A stretch of 38,499 nt of DNA from Thermoguttaceae bacterium (GTDB lineage: Bacteria; Planctomycetota; Planctomycetia; Pirellulales; Thermoguttaceae). The notes under the pieces were generated by a model. It saw only the letters and a program-made list of their open reading frames with translations, did not search any database and was not told the DNA's origin. The position numbers were made by a program, and so were the translations under genes. How positions within the stretch are numbered: position 1 is the stretch's first letter; each line of letters opens with the position of its first letter. Below, in pieces: positions 23,329 through 32,628 of this stretch. The stretch lies in assembly GCA_017447745.1 (NCBI GenBank), contig JAFSMW010000056.1, positions 1 through 38,499 on the forward strand. Direction: 5' to 3'.

Positions 23329-24405
23329 ATGAATTTTGAATTTCATTCGCCGTTATGGTTTTTACTGCTAATCCCATGGACAATTATGTTTTTGTCCATC
23401 GTCTTTCCATTTTGGAAACAACGCAGCGCGGCGATTATATTTCCTGACGTCAGTTCGATTCGAGCGCTTCCTGTAACGTTTGCTTTGAGAATCAAACGCC
23501 TTTTGCCATTTGTTCTTTTTGCAGCGGGCGTATGCGCGATTGTCGCTTTGGCTAGACCCCGTCAGGGAGATGACGAGTTTCGCGTTCAGACGGAAGGCAT
23601 TGCCATTGAAATGGTCGTTGACCGAAGCGGATCAATGCGCGCTCTGGATTTCAAGCTCAATGGACGCAAGGTCAATCGTCTGGACGCGATAAAAGACGTT
23701 TTCAAGCGGTTTGTCATCGGAGACGGCAAACTGCCGGGTCGTCCGAACGACAACATCGGTTTGATTTCTTTTGGCGGCTATGCGGAAGACCGCTGTCCGC
23801 TGACGCTGGATCACGATGCATTAATCAGCGTTTTAAATGAAGTAAAAATATCAGATCCGATTGTAGACAGCTATGGGCGGCTGCTCAACGACCGTTTACT
23901 TCAGGAAGAAAACAGCACGGCTATCGGCGACGCGTTGGCGGAAGGCGTTGAACGTCTTCGGAACGCAGAAGAAAAGACTAAAATCATGATCTTTCTTTCC
24001 GACGGCGAGCAGACGGCTGGAGCGCTGACTCCAGAGCAGGGCACCGCTCTGGCAAAAAAATACGGTATAAAGGTTTATACTATTGGAATCGGCTCCAATG
24101 AATTGACAGAAGCTCCAATAATGCTTTCCAACGGTCGGGTTATTACGCAAAAGGTAATTTTGAGTCTGGATGAAAAGACGCTTAAAAATATTGCAAAACA
24201 GACCGGCGGCGTTTATTTCAATGCGAAATCAACCCAGAATCTGGAAAAGGTTTATCAGGAAATAGACAAGCTCGAGAAATCCAAAATTGAAGGACGCCTG
24301 TACACGCATTATAAAGAATTGTTTACCATTCCTCTCTGGGCGAGCCTGATTTTGATTTTGGCGTATATTTTATTAACAATGACGCGATTCAGATCGCTTC
24401 CATAA
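23329..24405 (+). CDS. batA: BatA-type membrane vWA protein
   Basis: This 358-residue protein has membrane helices near the N-terminus (about 8-27 and 58-76) and at the C-terminus (about 333-352), with a von Willebrand A domain between them. The metal site DRSGS (Asp98, Ser100, Ser102) is intact, and a Thr (NSTAIGDAL) and IMIFLSDGEQT complete the MIDAS. In Bacteroides, BatA is part of a membrane complex linked to oxygen tolerance. The order moxR-DUF58-DUF4381-batA-batB fits known loci. No Shine-Dalgarno precedes the ATG. BatB follows after 22 bases. Confidence 0.9.
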   Translation: MNFEFHSPLWFLLLIPWTIMFLSIVFPFWKQRSAAIIFPDVSSIRALPVTFALRIKRLLPFVLFAAGVCAIVALARPRQGDDEFRVQTEGIAIEMVVDRSGSMRALDFKLNGRKVNRLDAIKDVFKRFVIGDGKLPGRPNDNIGLISFGGYAEDRCPLTLDHDALISVLNEVKISDPIVDSYGRLLNDRLLQEENSTAIGDALAEGVERLRNAEEKTKIMIFLSDGEQTAGALTPEQGTALAKKYGIKVYTIGIGSNELTEAPIMLSNGRVITQKVILSLDEKTLKNIAKQTGGVYFNAKSTQNLEKVYQEIDKLEKSKIEGRLYTHYKELFTIPLWASLILILAYILLTMTRFRSLP

Positions 24406-24427
24406 AGAATTTAACTGGACTGAAAAA

Positions 24428-25444
24428 ATGAACTGGGGCAATCCTGGAATACTATCGTTAATATGGCTTGAACCGGTAATTGCCGCTCTGGCGTATTATT
24501 CGTTTCGCAGTCGAAAAAAGGCGTTGAACCGATTTATCGATCAGGACGCTCAGAAGCGTTTGGCGCCGCAGTTGTCGGGAATCCGAGCGACCTTCAAAAC
24601 GCTGTCTCTGCTTTTGGCGGTAACGTTTTTTATTTTCGCTCTGGCATGTCCTCGTTTTGGGGTGTATTATGAACAGATTCAGAGCCGCGGGGCGGACATG
24701 TTTATTCTGCTTGACACGTCAAAGTCGATGGACGCTCAGGACGTCATGCCCAGCCGACTGGAACGGGCAAAGACGGATTGTCTGGATTTGCTCCGGGAAC
24801 TCAAGGGTGAACGGGTCGGTCTGATAATCTTTGCCGGAAAGCCGCTTTTGAAAGTCCCGCTGACGACGGATCAGGGCTTTTTCAAACGAGCGCTCAAAGA
24901 TATCAATACGCAGTCTGCGTCGCGCGGCGGCACGCTTATGGGCGACGCAATTCGCCTGGCGATAGAGTCCATGCCGGAACAGTCCGACCGCGATCGGGCG
25001 ATTCTGCTTATTACCGATGGCGAAGACCATGAGTCGTTGCCGGTTGAAGCTGCGGCAGAGGCGGCGAAGAGAAAAATTCACGTCTTTACGATGTCGATTG
25101 GCGACGCTAAAGAGGGAATCCGAATTCCCGTTGTCGAGGGGCGTAACAAATCGTATCTCAAAGACAAAAGCGGTCAGGAAGTGTTCAGCAAAGCAGACGA
25201 AGCCCTTCTTCAGCAGATCGCTCAGGCGGGCGACGGCGTTTACATTCCAGCTGGAACTAAAAATTATGATTTAGGACAGGTGTACAAAGACACGCTCAGC
25301 AAACTCAAGCATGGTACAGACGACGTCGAAGAACGCATCCGTTATCGGGAACAGTACCAGTGGTTTTTGGCTGCGGGCTTTGTATTTTTAACGGCATTTG
25401 TTTTAATTTCAGATCGGAAGAGAGCTTTTACGCTGGCTAATTAA
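24428..25444 (+). CDS. batB: BatB-type membrane vWA protein
   Basis: This 338-residue protein has membrane helices at about 8-25, 58-75 and near the C-terminus (about 312-330). The vWA domain carries DTSKSMDAQD (Asp96, Ser98, Ser100), GGTLMGDAI and ILLITDGEDHES, so the metal site is complete. It is a sister of the BatA protein upstream and is expected to sit beside it in the membrane. The spacing suggests one transcript. No Shine-Dalgarno is visible. Confidence 0.9.
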   Translation: MNWGNPGILSLIWLEPVIAALAYYSFRSRKKALNRFIDQDAQKRLAPQLSGIRATFKTLSLLLAVTFFIFALACPRFGVYYEQIQSRGADMFILLDTSKSMDAQDVMPSRLERAKTDCLDLLRELKGERVGLIIFAGKPLLKVPLTTDQGFFKRALKDINTQSASRGGTLMGDAIRLAIESMPEQSDRDRAILLITDGEDHESLPVEAAAEAAKRKIHVFTMSIGDAKEGIRIPVVEGRNKSYLKDKSGQEVFSKADEALLQQIAQAGDGVYIPAGTKNYDLGQVYKDTLSKLKHGTDDVEERIRYREQYQWFLAAGFVFLTAFVLISDRKRAFTLAN

Positions 25445-25479
25445 AATAATTGTTCTTAACCCTAACTTATTAACAGAAC

Positions 25480-27540
25480 ATGTCAATACGTTTATTTATG
25501 CTGTTCGTTTTGGCGATTTCGCCTCAGTTATTGTTGGCGGAAACCGTTCCGACAATGGAGTCGGCTCAAAGCGATTACAATGCCGGCAAGTATACTCAGG
25601 CGGCGGATAAATATCAGAAAATTATTGATTCGCTTACGATAAAGGGAAAATCGAATTCGTCAAATCAGGAATTGATAATTTGTCAATACAATTTGGCTCG
25701 CTGTTTGGATAAAGCTAAACAGTTCGACAAGGCAAAAGAAGTTTATATTGCCATAGCCGGATCGACAGACAACAAAATGGCTCTCCGGGCGAAATACGAT
25801 TTAGGATGTTTATACGCACAAATTGTCAACCTGGAAGCCGGAGCGGATCCGAATCAGGCAGAGGAGTCCGTCAGAAAAATGATTCGTTCCAACGTTAATT
25901 CCGCCGTTGAGCAATGGCGAGCCGTTTTAGAAATTCAGCCGGATTATCCCGACGCTGCTGAAAAGATGGAACGCATTCTGACCGTTCTCATGGATTGGGA
26001 ATCCGCATGGAAAGACGCTGATTTGAAAAAGGACGCTGAAAAGAAAACCGCTTTACAATACGTCGTTGATGTAGAGAACGAGATTTTCGAAACGAAAAAG
26101 AAAAGCTCCCGATTGGGATTAAAAGCGGATTCTTTGGAAACGCGTCAGGAATTCTTTCAAACCGCAGAACAGTTATCGGATACCGTTAAAAAAGTTGGAC
26201 TGCTTCCCGATAAAGCTATCAAAGCGATGACGGGACAGGAAGCTGTCGGAGAACAGGGACAGCCGGTTCAGCCAACGGCGCCGCCCGAATTGACGCCGGA
26301 ACAGGAAGCGCAACTGGAAGCAGCTAAAGTTCAGATTGAACAATTGATCAAAGACTCTCAGGAAACTCTTGAAGAATCGGCGAAGGAGCTTTGCGCTTTG
26401 GATTCTAAAGCGTCTTCCGCATCCCAGTTGAAAGCCTATCAAACGCTTGACGGTTTCTATTTGGCGTTGTCTCCTTTGCACGAGATGATCGCCCGATCTA
26501 TTAAAGAGCAAAAAGATCTGATTAAAGTTACAGAGAAAAAGATCAAAAAGAATCAAAAAACTTCTAAAAAAGAATCGAAACAGGATGCAGAAAAGACGGA
26601 GAATCAAAGCGCCAATCCGTCTGACGACAAACTGTCTCAAATTGAATTGGAAGAGAATGTATTCAAGCAGAGCGCGCTCCTTCCATTGACTCAGGCTATT
26701 GTTCCAAAAGCAAAGGTAATGCTTCAGCAGCTTCCTCCGGAAAAGGCGGCGCCTAATGGCGGCGACAATTCAACGCTTAAGGAGAACGCAGAGAACCTTC
26801 AGGACGCTTTGGACGCGTTGCAGAATCCGGACGACGCGGCGATTGATCCGAATTCCGCCAACCCACAGGATCAGCAGGTTCAGAAGATTCGAAACATGTG
26901 CAAAAAAGCCGTTGAACTTGGTCCGAAGATTCCGCCTTTGGTTCAAAGCGCTGCAGACGATTTAAATGCGTCAAAGCTGGAATCCGCTCTGGAATCGCAA
27001 AAAGAAGCGCTCCGATTACTGGAAGAGATTATCAAAGACGATTCACAGCAGAATAAGGACAATCAAGACCAGCAGAATCAGGATCAGCAGAACCAGGACA
27101 AGCAGAACCAGGACAAGCAGAACCAGGACAAGCAGAACCAAGACAAGCAGAACCAGGACAAGCAGAATCAAAATAAAGATCAGCAAAATCAGGACAAGCA
27201 GGATCAAGACAAACAAGATCAGCAAGACCAGGATAAGCAAGATCAAGACAAACAGGACGAGCAGAATAAAGACGAGCAAGATAAAGACGAGCAAGATAAG
27301 AAGTCCGAGGAAGAAGAGCAAAAAGATCAAGATGAGAAGGACGCTCAACAGGACGAACAGGACGCTCAACAGCAGGAAGGTCAGGAGCAAGAGGCTCAAC
27401 AAAAAGAAGGTGAATTGACAGACGCTCAGGAGCGCGGTCTGATGCGTCGCGTTCAAGCTCGTCAAGAAGAACAGAAAAAATTGGAGGCTAAGCTTCGCGC
27501 TTTGCTCAACCCCCCTGACAAAGTTGAAAAAGATTGGTAA
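25480..27540 (+). CDS. batC: BatC-like TPR protein with long Asn-Gln-Asp-Lys tail
   Basis: This 686-residue exported protein has a signal peptide (about 1-20, ending LLLA). TPR-like helices with YNAGKYTQAADKYQKII and YNLARCLDKAKQFDKAKEVY cover about 27-150. A long helical region follows. From about 523 to 607 the chain is tandem NQDKQ-type five-residue repeats, then an acidic/Gln-rich stretch and a basic end (LMRRVQARQEEQKKLEAKLR). The repeat zone is highly charged and likely disordered, perhaps a periplasmic spacer. BatC proteins are TPR proteins of the Bat locus. A palindromic repeat spacer separates it from batD. Confidence 0.82.
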   Translation: MSIRLFMLFVLAISPQLLLAETVPTMESAQSDYNAGKYTQAADKYQKIIDSLTIKGKSNSSNQELIICQYNLARCLDKAKQFDKAKEVYIAIAGSTDNKMALRAKYDLGCLYAQIVNLEAGADPNQAEESVRKMIRSNVNSAVEQWRAVLEIQPDYPDAAEKMERILTVLMDWESAWKDADLKKDAEKKTALQYVVDVENEIFETKKKSSRLGLKADSLETRQEFFQTAEQLSDTVKKVGLLPDKAIKAMTGQEAVGEQGQPVQPTAPPELTPEQEAQLEAAKVQIEQLIKDSQETLEESAKELCALDSKASSASQLKAYQTLDGFYLALSPLHEMIARSIKEQKDLIKVTEKKIKKNQKTSKKESKQDAEKTENQSANPSDDKLSQIELEENVFKQSALLPLTQAIVPKAKVMLQQLPPEKAAPNGGDNSTLKENAENLQDALDALQNPDDAAIDPNSANPQDQQVQKIRNMCKKAVELGPKIPPLVQSAADDLNASKLESALESQKEALRLLEEIIKDDSQQNKDNQDQQNQDQQNQDKQNQDKQNQDKQNQDKQNQDKQNQNKDQQNQDKQDQDKQDQQDQDKQDQDKQDEQNKDEQDKDEQDKKSEEEEQKDQDEKDAQQDEQDAQQQEGQEQEAQQKEGELTDAQERGLMRRVQARQEEQKKLEAKLRALLNPPDKVEKDW
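27046..27300 (+). repeat. 15-bp minisatellite encoding NQDKQ repeats
   Basis: AACCAGGACAAGCAG and near copies repeat in frame with a 15-base period, most regularly at 27090-27169, then decay into a looser 15-to-18-base pattern. The repeat is entirely within the batC-like gene. Copy number could vary between strains. Confidence 0.9.
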
Positions 27541-27544
27541 AATA

Positions 27545-27636
27545 GTAGTGGTAAGTTGCAAGTGATTAGCGCTCAGGGCGCACCGCCGCAATAACTTTTT
27601 ACTAACCACTAAAAACTAACCACTTGCTACCAGGAA
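27545..27636. repeat. AGTGGTAAG/CTAACCACT-type palindrome between batC and batD
   Basis: GTAGTGGTAAGTTGCAAGTG (27546-27565) is nearly complementary to AACCACTTGCTAC (27618-27630), with GCGCTCAGGGCGC in between. The same words appear in the spacer at 14626-14694. It begins 4 bases after the batC-like stop codon. Confidence 0.7.
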
Positions 27637-27655
27637 TAAACTAATAACTGCAATC

Positions 27656-29635
27656 ATGAGATATTCACATACGTTTTTATCGTTAATAATCCTGACGTTC
27701 TTTTCGACGCTGGCTCTGGCGGAGGAGTCGTCAATAAAGTCTGTCATGACTGTTGATGGACAAAAGATTGGAGAGTCCGTTTATGAAGGGCAGACGATAG
27801 AATGGAAAATAACGCTCAAGGACGCCAGTACGAATAATCAGTCATTTACCCATAATGGAATGGGCTTTAGTTTTTCGTTCAGCAGCTCCTCCGATCCGAT
27901 TAAACCGCCAGAGGTGGAAATGAACGATAATTTTGAGTTGAGCTCTCTTGGCGTCAAGCGACATTTTAGCAGCTCGGGTTATGATCCATTCAGCAACAAA
28001 CCTGTTGAAAACGGTATTATCTATACATATCAACTTGTTCCTTTAAAAACAGGCGAGCTTCAATTGCCTCGACTTGTTTTTGAAATCAACGGTCAACGAT
28101 TGACAGCTGGCGGAGGAACGCTGACGGTGAAAGCGCCTGAAGAACAGGATGTTGTTAAAATGAAAATCTTTGCTCGACGTAACGGGCAAGACGTCTCAGA
28201 TTCTTCAGTATATCCATTGCAAAGTTTTGAAGTTGTTCTTCAAATTAACGTCAAGGCAATTCCAGGTTCCAATCAAAATCCGCTTTCCGTTCAGGATTCG
28301 TCGCCTGTACATCTGAAAATTCCATGGGCTACCGACAAGCTTCCAGATGGTTTGACGACGCCGTCGGATGTAAGCGTCTGGCTGGGACCGTATCAAAGCG
28401 CCTCTGGCGGTTTTAGTATTAATAAAATTGTATATGGAGGAATGTTTAATCAATATTTGGGCGTTTTCATGCCTAATCCGAAAAAAGTAATGCTGCCAGA
28501 TGCAAACGGAAAGGAAACGAAATACTGGCAGTATGAACTTGTCAGACGTTATACCGCTCGAAAAACCGGAACGTATGTATTTGGACCGGTTTTCTTCCAG
28601 GGCGTTCTGGCAGTTGATTCTCAAAATGGCAAGTTGAAAGGCGGTTCTTTTTTTGCCAGCGCGAAGGCGTTATCGCTGAAAGTTATTGAACCTCCGACTA
28701 ATGGGCGTCCGGACGATTACATCAACGCCATCGGGCAGTTTGACATGGAAGCGTCTGTTACGCCAGATAAAGTTAAGGTCGGCGATCCGATTACTCTGAC
28801 GCTTCGCATTCGAGGATCCGGATCTTTTGAGGATATGACGGCTCCAAAACTGGAATCCAATCCGGCTTTCGCCGATAACTTTAAAATTTACGAATCGTCA
28901 GACAGGCTTACCGACGGACAGATGGAGTTTAGCTGGTCAATGCGTCCGATGAACGATAAAATTGATCAGATTCCGGCGATAACAGCGTCCTATTTTAATC
29001 TTGACGCCGGACAGTATGTCCAAATGAAAACCAAATCAATTCCTCTGACGGTGGAAAAGGGCTCGGCGCTGTTGATGGCTCCGTCCAAAAATCCCAATGC
29101 GGAAAACGGCTCTTCAGATCAAACCTGGAAAACGAGTCAGGGCGGCGTTCACGCCAATGTTACAGACGTCAGCCTTCTTCGTGAATCCAACTTTGATTTG
29201 ATGAAATCGCCCTCGCCGTTTATGTGGGCTAACGGGATCGTATACGGCTCTTTTATTGCGCTGTCCGTTATTGTGTTGATTGTCAGAATTACAAAATTGA
29301 ATCCTGCTCAAGCCCGTCGTCGTCACGCAGAATCCGTTGCGCTGGCAGCGATTCGTCAGGCGAAAGAGCTTGCTGATCCTGATCAACAGCTGGACGCCGT
29401 CGTCAAGGCGATTACTGCATACGCCGCCGACAGACAAAACGTTCCCTCTGCCGGTTTGACGACCGACGAGGTGATTAATCTTTTGCGTCAGGACGGCTGC
29501 AAGGATGAAAACATTCTCGACGAGGCGCGTTCGATTCTGGAAATGGCGGACGCAGCGCGTTTTGGCGGCGTGAACGCTGACGTCAATGTTCCGGATAAAG
29601 CGGAAATGATTATTAAAGGGTTAAAACAGAAATGA
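27656..29635 (+). CDS. batD: BatD-like protein
   Basis: This 659-residue protein has a signal peptide (about 1-22, ending TLALA). Tandem beta-sandwich domains outside the membrane cover about 25-500. A membrane helix lies near 521-545, and a cytoplasmic helical domain (about 555-655) contains GLTTDEVINLL and ILEMADAARFGG. This matches BatD of aerotolerance loci. ISVDG-like and GDPITLTLRIRGSGSFED segments are typical of the BatD beta domains. The C-terminal domain resembles that of the DUF4381-like protein at 22144. The stop overlaps the start of the next gene by 4 bases. Confidence 0.85.
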   Translation: MRYSHTFLSLIILTFFSTLALAEESSIKSVMTVDGQKIGESVYEGQTIEWKITLKDASTNNQSFTHNGMGFSFSFSSSSDPIKPPEVEMNDNFELSSLGVKRHFSSSGYDPFSNKPVENGIIYTYQLVPLKTGELQLPRLVFEINGQRLTAGGGTLTVKAPEEQDVVKMKIFARRNGQDVSDSSVYPLQSFEVVLQINVKAIPGSNQNPLSVQDSSPVHLKIPWATDKLPDGLTTPSDVSVWLGPYQSASGGFSINKIVYGGMFNQYLGVFMPNPKKVMLPDANGKETKYWQYELVRRYTARKTGTYVFGPVFFQGVLAVDSQNGKLKGGSFFASAKALSLKVIEPPTNGRPDDYINAIGQFDMEASVTPDKVKVGDPITLTLRIRGSGSFEDMTAPKLESNPAFADNFKIYESSDRLTDGQMEFSWSMRPMNDKIDQIPAITASYFNLDAGQYVQMKTKSIPLTVEKGSALLMAPSKNPNAENGSSDQTWKTSQGGVHANVTDVSLLRESNFDLMKSPSPFMWANGIVYGSFIALSVIVLIVRITKLNPAQARRRHAESVALAAIRQAKELADPDQQLDAVVKAITAYAADRQNVPSAGLTTDEVINLLRQDGCKDENILDEARSILEMADAARFGGVNADVNVPDKAEMIIKGLKQK

Positions 29636-30408
29636 AACAATATACAATAGCATTTTCAATGACGTTGGCGATGGCGCTTTTGACCTGCTTGCTAACAATA
29701 TCCGGATGCACTCAATCGTTGCCGCCGGACAAGGTTCAGCAGTTTCAAAAGGGATTGGACGAATTTTCGCAGGCGCAAAAGCCGGACGATTATCTCAAAT
29801 CTGCCCAAACGTATTTGAATCTTGTCAATCAGGGAGTCAAGTCCGGAGCGGTTTATTACAATCTTGGCAACGCCTACGCAATGGCGGGCGACAAGCCTCG
29901 CGCTTTGGCTGCGTACCGTCAGGCGATTCCGTACATGCCGTCCAATCCGCATTTGCTTGACAATATCCAGTCCGTTGGCGGAAAAGAGCAGAGCGTTCCC
30001 CTGTTTGAAAATCTGTTCTTCTGGCAGAACTGGATTTCTTTTCCGAACAAAGCCCTTGTTGCAACAATTTTATCTATCGTTACAACGTTGACAATTCTGG
30101 CGTATTTTATTTTTCTTAAACGCCCGATTTTGTATGTTGGAGTTGTTTTTGTTCTTTTGACCGTTTGCGCTTTCGTTTCGGTTCATTACGATTATCAGCG
30201 ATTTGTTCAGACTCAGCACGGCGTTGTTACAGCGTCGAAAGTGGTTGCTCGTAAAGGCGATGCCGATACGTACGCTCCCGCGTTAACGAAGCCGATTACC
30301 GCTGGCGTAGAGTTTACCGTTTCGCAGCGCCGCGGCGACTGGATTCTGATTAATCTGGACGATTCCCACGAGGGCTGGATTCCGGTTTCGTCTGCGATTA
30401 TATATTGA
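29632..30408 (+). CDS. batE: BatE-like lipoprotein with TPR and SH3 domains
   Basis: This 258-residue protein has a lipoprotein signal peptide with lipobox ISGC (Cys26). TPR motifs follow (AVYYNLGNAYAMAGDKPRAL, then AAYRQAIPYMPSNPHLLDNI). Two membrane helices lie near 140-162 and 164-183. A C-terminal SH3-like domain spans about 195-258 (KVVARKGDADTYAP, RRGDWILINLDDSHEGWIP). This TPR-helix-SH3 plan is that of BatE. The ATGA overlap with batD shows translational coupling. It is the last gene of the cluster. Confidence 0.87.
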   Translation: MKQYTIAFSMTLAMALLTCLLTISGCTQSLPPDKVQQFQKGLDEFSQAQKPDDYLKSAQTYLNLVNQGVKSGAVYYNLGNAYAMAGDKPRALAAYRQAIPYMPSNPHLLDNIQSVGGKEQSVPLFENLFFWQNWISFPNKALVATILSIVTTLTILAYFIFLKRPILYVGVVFVLLTVCAFVSVHYDYQRFVQTQHGVVTASKVVARKGDADTYAPALTKPITAGVEFTVSQRRGDWILINLDDSHEGWIPVSSAIIY

Positions 30409-30537
30409 ACGTTTCAGACAATCGGAATGTAAAATTATTTGGAGCGATGCCATCGAAATGGACGTTGTGAAGTCCAAGGCGTAAGCGCTCCAGTCGCCTT
30501 GCCCTAATTCCGAATCTGCATTGAACTCAATAATCAA

Positions 30538-31386
30538 TTAAAACAGATCCGTTGTTGCCAAATAGACGAACAGAAGATAAAACAGAACAATATACAGTTT
30601 TATTTCCCATTTGTTTTTTGAAAAGAGTTTTTCTGGAATAAAGTCTTCGTTTTGAGCGAGCTTTAATTCAATGAGTCTTTTTTGTCGCCATGCGTTGACT
30701 GCGCTGTTTAACCAGCCAACAAAGAAAATATTCAAACCGAGAAACGTTGATTGAAGCGCGCTGAGACTGAATTCTCCGCGCGTCAGACAGGCGGCTTCCA
30801 GAGCGGCAAAAACAAAAGCCCAGATTGCGCCGCAATAAATCCAGAGCTTCGACAGGGATTGCGCCCGACGTCGTTTGACCAAAAACAGATATTGGCACTG
30901 TTTGATATAAATCCAGAACGAAAGGATAATTGCCGCAGGATATGCGACATATAGTCTTATCCAATCGTTGGACGGGGCGAACAGTTTTCGCGCCACGGCG
31001 CTGGAGGCAAAAAGACAGGCGGCAAGAAGCGTCAGCGCTGTTGTCCAGATGAGCAAATACGAAAGGAAAAGCGTAAATGAACTGCGCGATTCCGTTTTTT
31101 CTTTGGATTTCGCCTGTTCTTTAGATTTTGGTTGACTTTGTTTTTTTCCTTGCTCTTTGGATTTCGTCTGAACAGCTGGGGCGGGTTCGGCGTCTCTCTC
31201 GCTTTTTTTATCTGCCGGGGCTTTGTCGCTGGACTCCTTTTCAGAATTTCGCTGTCTGTTCAGAGCGGCAAGTCTCGCCTGAAGAGGCCCAGCTTTTTTC
31301 GGCTGAGGATCCGGTTCTGGAGTTAAATCGTCGATGGAATCATCGTCCCAGTCGGCGCGATCGGAATGTCGTTTTTTTCGTCCCAT
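30538..31386 (-). CDS. Hypothetical membrane protein with charged N-terminal tail
   Basis: This 282-residue protein has a highly charged, probably disordered, Lys/Glu/Ser/Gln-rich first 105 residues. About five membrane helices follow (approximately 107-130, 143-161, 182-200, 211-230, 262-280). No family was recognised. The charged N-terminus should face the cytoplasm. It lies 15 bases after the lipase gene and reads in the same direction, so the two are likely co-transcribed. It converges on batE with a 129-base spacer that contains small GGAGCG/CGCTCC and AAGGCG/CGCCTT complementarities. Confidence 0.7.
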   Translation of the reverse strand: MGRKKRHSDRADWDDDSIDDLTPEPDPQPKKAGPLQARLAALNRQRNSEKESSDKAPADKKSERDAEPAPAVQTKSKEQGKKQSQPKSKEQAKSKEKTESRSSFTLFLSYLLIWTTALTLLAACLFASSAVARKLFAPSNDWIRLYVAYPAAIILSFWIYIKQCQYLFLVKRRRAQSLSKLWIYCGAIWAFVFAALEAACLTRGEFSLSALQSTFLGLNIFFVGWLNSAVNAWRQKRLIELKLAQNEDFIPEKLFSKNKWEIKLYIVLFYLLFVYLATTDLF

Positions 31387-31401
31387 ATATTTTATTTATA
31401 A

Positions 31402-32448
31402 CTATCGAAGCGGCGTCATTTGTTCCGGGGAAAGGAAATAACCGAATTCCAAAAATCGGTTGACCATTTCCGCCGTTTCCGGTTGAAACAGGAGCGCGTT
31501 GTGTTTGTAAAACATAACTTTATAATCGCTGGCGCCGGAAAGCCGCGTACTGGACAGCTCGACAACGCCGTCGTCGTCCCCGCGCAAACCGCCGCAATGT
31601 CCTTTCCCGTCTGGCGTTCCGCCGGCTATGACGCCGTAAGGGCAGGGGGGAACGATAAGCCCTTTGGAAAACTCTTTCCAGCCTTCCCCCATTTGATACA
31701 ACGATGCGCCTGCAAAGTCTTTGGCAAGCGGATTGGTTTGGTAATGGTATTGGGCGGTGTACGTTCCGTAGTTTGGCGTCCCGATAAAAACGACGCGTCC
31801 AAATCGCCGGGGATCAGGACGAATTCCGAGTTTGTTTCCCTTTCCGGACATGTAGGATCGAACGACAAGCCCTCCCATGCTGTGAGCGACAAAATCAATG
31901 GTTGTAATTCCGTCCAGAGAGGAAATCAGCCGTTCCATCCAGGCGGCGTGCGCTTCCAGCGACCCTTGCGTTGATGGATAGGCGACTTGAATGACCTGGT
32001 CGTATCGCCCAGACTGACGAAGGCGATTGCCGATCTTGTCCAGATATTTATAATTAGATAAAAATCCGTGAACAAGGATAACCGCTCTCCCGTGCATGGG
32101 CGGTAAATGTCGCGCCTGTTTAATCTTTTCCAGTCGCTCTTTGCAGTGTTTGAACGAGCCAAAAGCGTACTGATTTGCGTTTGGGTCAAGGAGTCGGCTT
32201 TGCTTGAAGACGCTGTTGTACTGAATTCTCCAGCCCTGAAACCAGACTTCGTCTGACCAGTACTGCATGCCACCCATCGTCGGGATGGGAATAGCAAACG
32301 GTTCTGACGTCTCGGTTTGGGGCTGCGGAGTTTTGTATCCAGCAGGGGGGAGGACTCCCCCTTGACCGAAAATGTTTGTTGTGGATACTATTAGGCAAAC
32401 GAATACCGAATAAAGAATGACATTCTTGATTCTCTCGATGCGGATCAT
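31402..32448 (-). CDS. Secreted lipase-like alpha/beta hydrolase
   Basis: This 348-residue exported serine hydrolase has a signal peptide (MIRIERIKNVILYSVFVCLI to NIFGQ). I set the start at the ATG at 32448 on that basis; the longer frame to 32874 would run antisense through ruvX. VILVHGFLSN (about 124-133) gives the oxyanion-hole HG. Ser190 in VAHSMGG is the nucleophile. GDDDGVVELSSTRL supplies the likely acid, and YKHNALLFQ the catalytic His. The fold resembles lipases and esterases of the PGAP1/lipase class. Its substrate is unknown. It is the first gene of a two-gene leftward operon. Confidence 0.85.
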   Translation of the reverse strand: MIRIERIKNVILYSVFVCLIVSTTNIFGQGGVLPPAGYKTPQPQTETSEPFAIPIPTMGGMQYWSDEVWFQGWRIQYNSVFKQSRLLDPNANQYAFGSFKHCKERLEKIKQARHLPPMHGRAVILVHGFLSNYKYLDKIGNRLRQSGRYDQVIQVAYPSTQGSLEAHAAWMERLISSLDGITTIDFVAHSMGGLVVRSYMSGKGNKLGIRPDPRRFGRVVFIGTPNYGTYTAQYHYQTNPLAKDFAGASLYQMGEGWKEFSKGLIVPPCPYGVIAGGTPDGKGHCGGLRGDDDGVVELSSTRLSGASDYKVMFYKHNALLFQPETAEMVNRFLEFGYFLSPEQMTPLR

Positions 32449-32628
32449 AATGTTCCCGATATTGCTTAAAACGCGTTTTTTAACGAGTGAGATTATTCGA
32501 AATATTTTATCTTCTTTGTTTGATGAACAAAGTCGATTTTCGTTCGTAATCATATTTACCGTTAAAAAATGATTGTATTTAATAATTGTATTTGGATTAT
32601 TATAATCTCTTAATACATTTTTAGCAAG

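Noticed and set aside
27043-27609. Minus-strand frame of 188 codons, almost all Leu/Val/Ile
   Set aside because: It is the antisense of the NQDKQ minisatellite in the batC-like gene and has no independent start signal.
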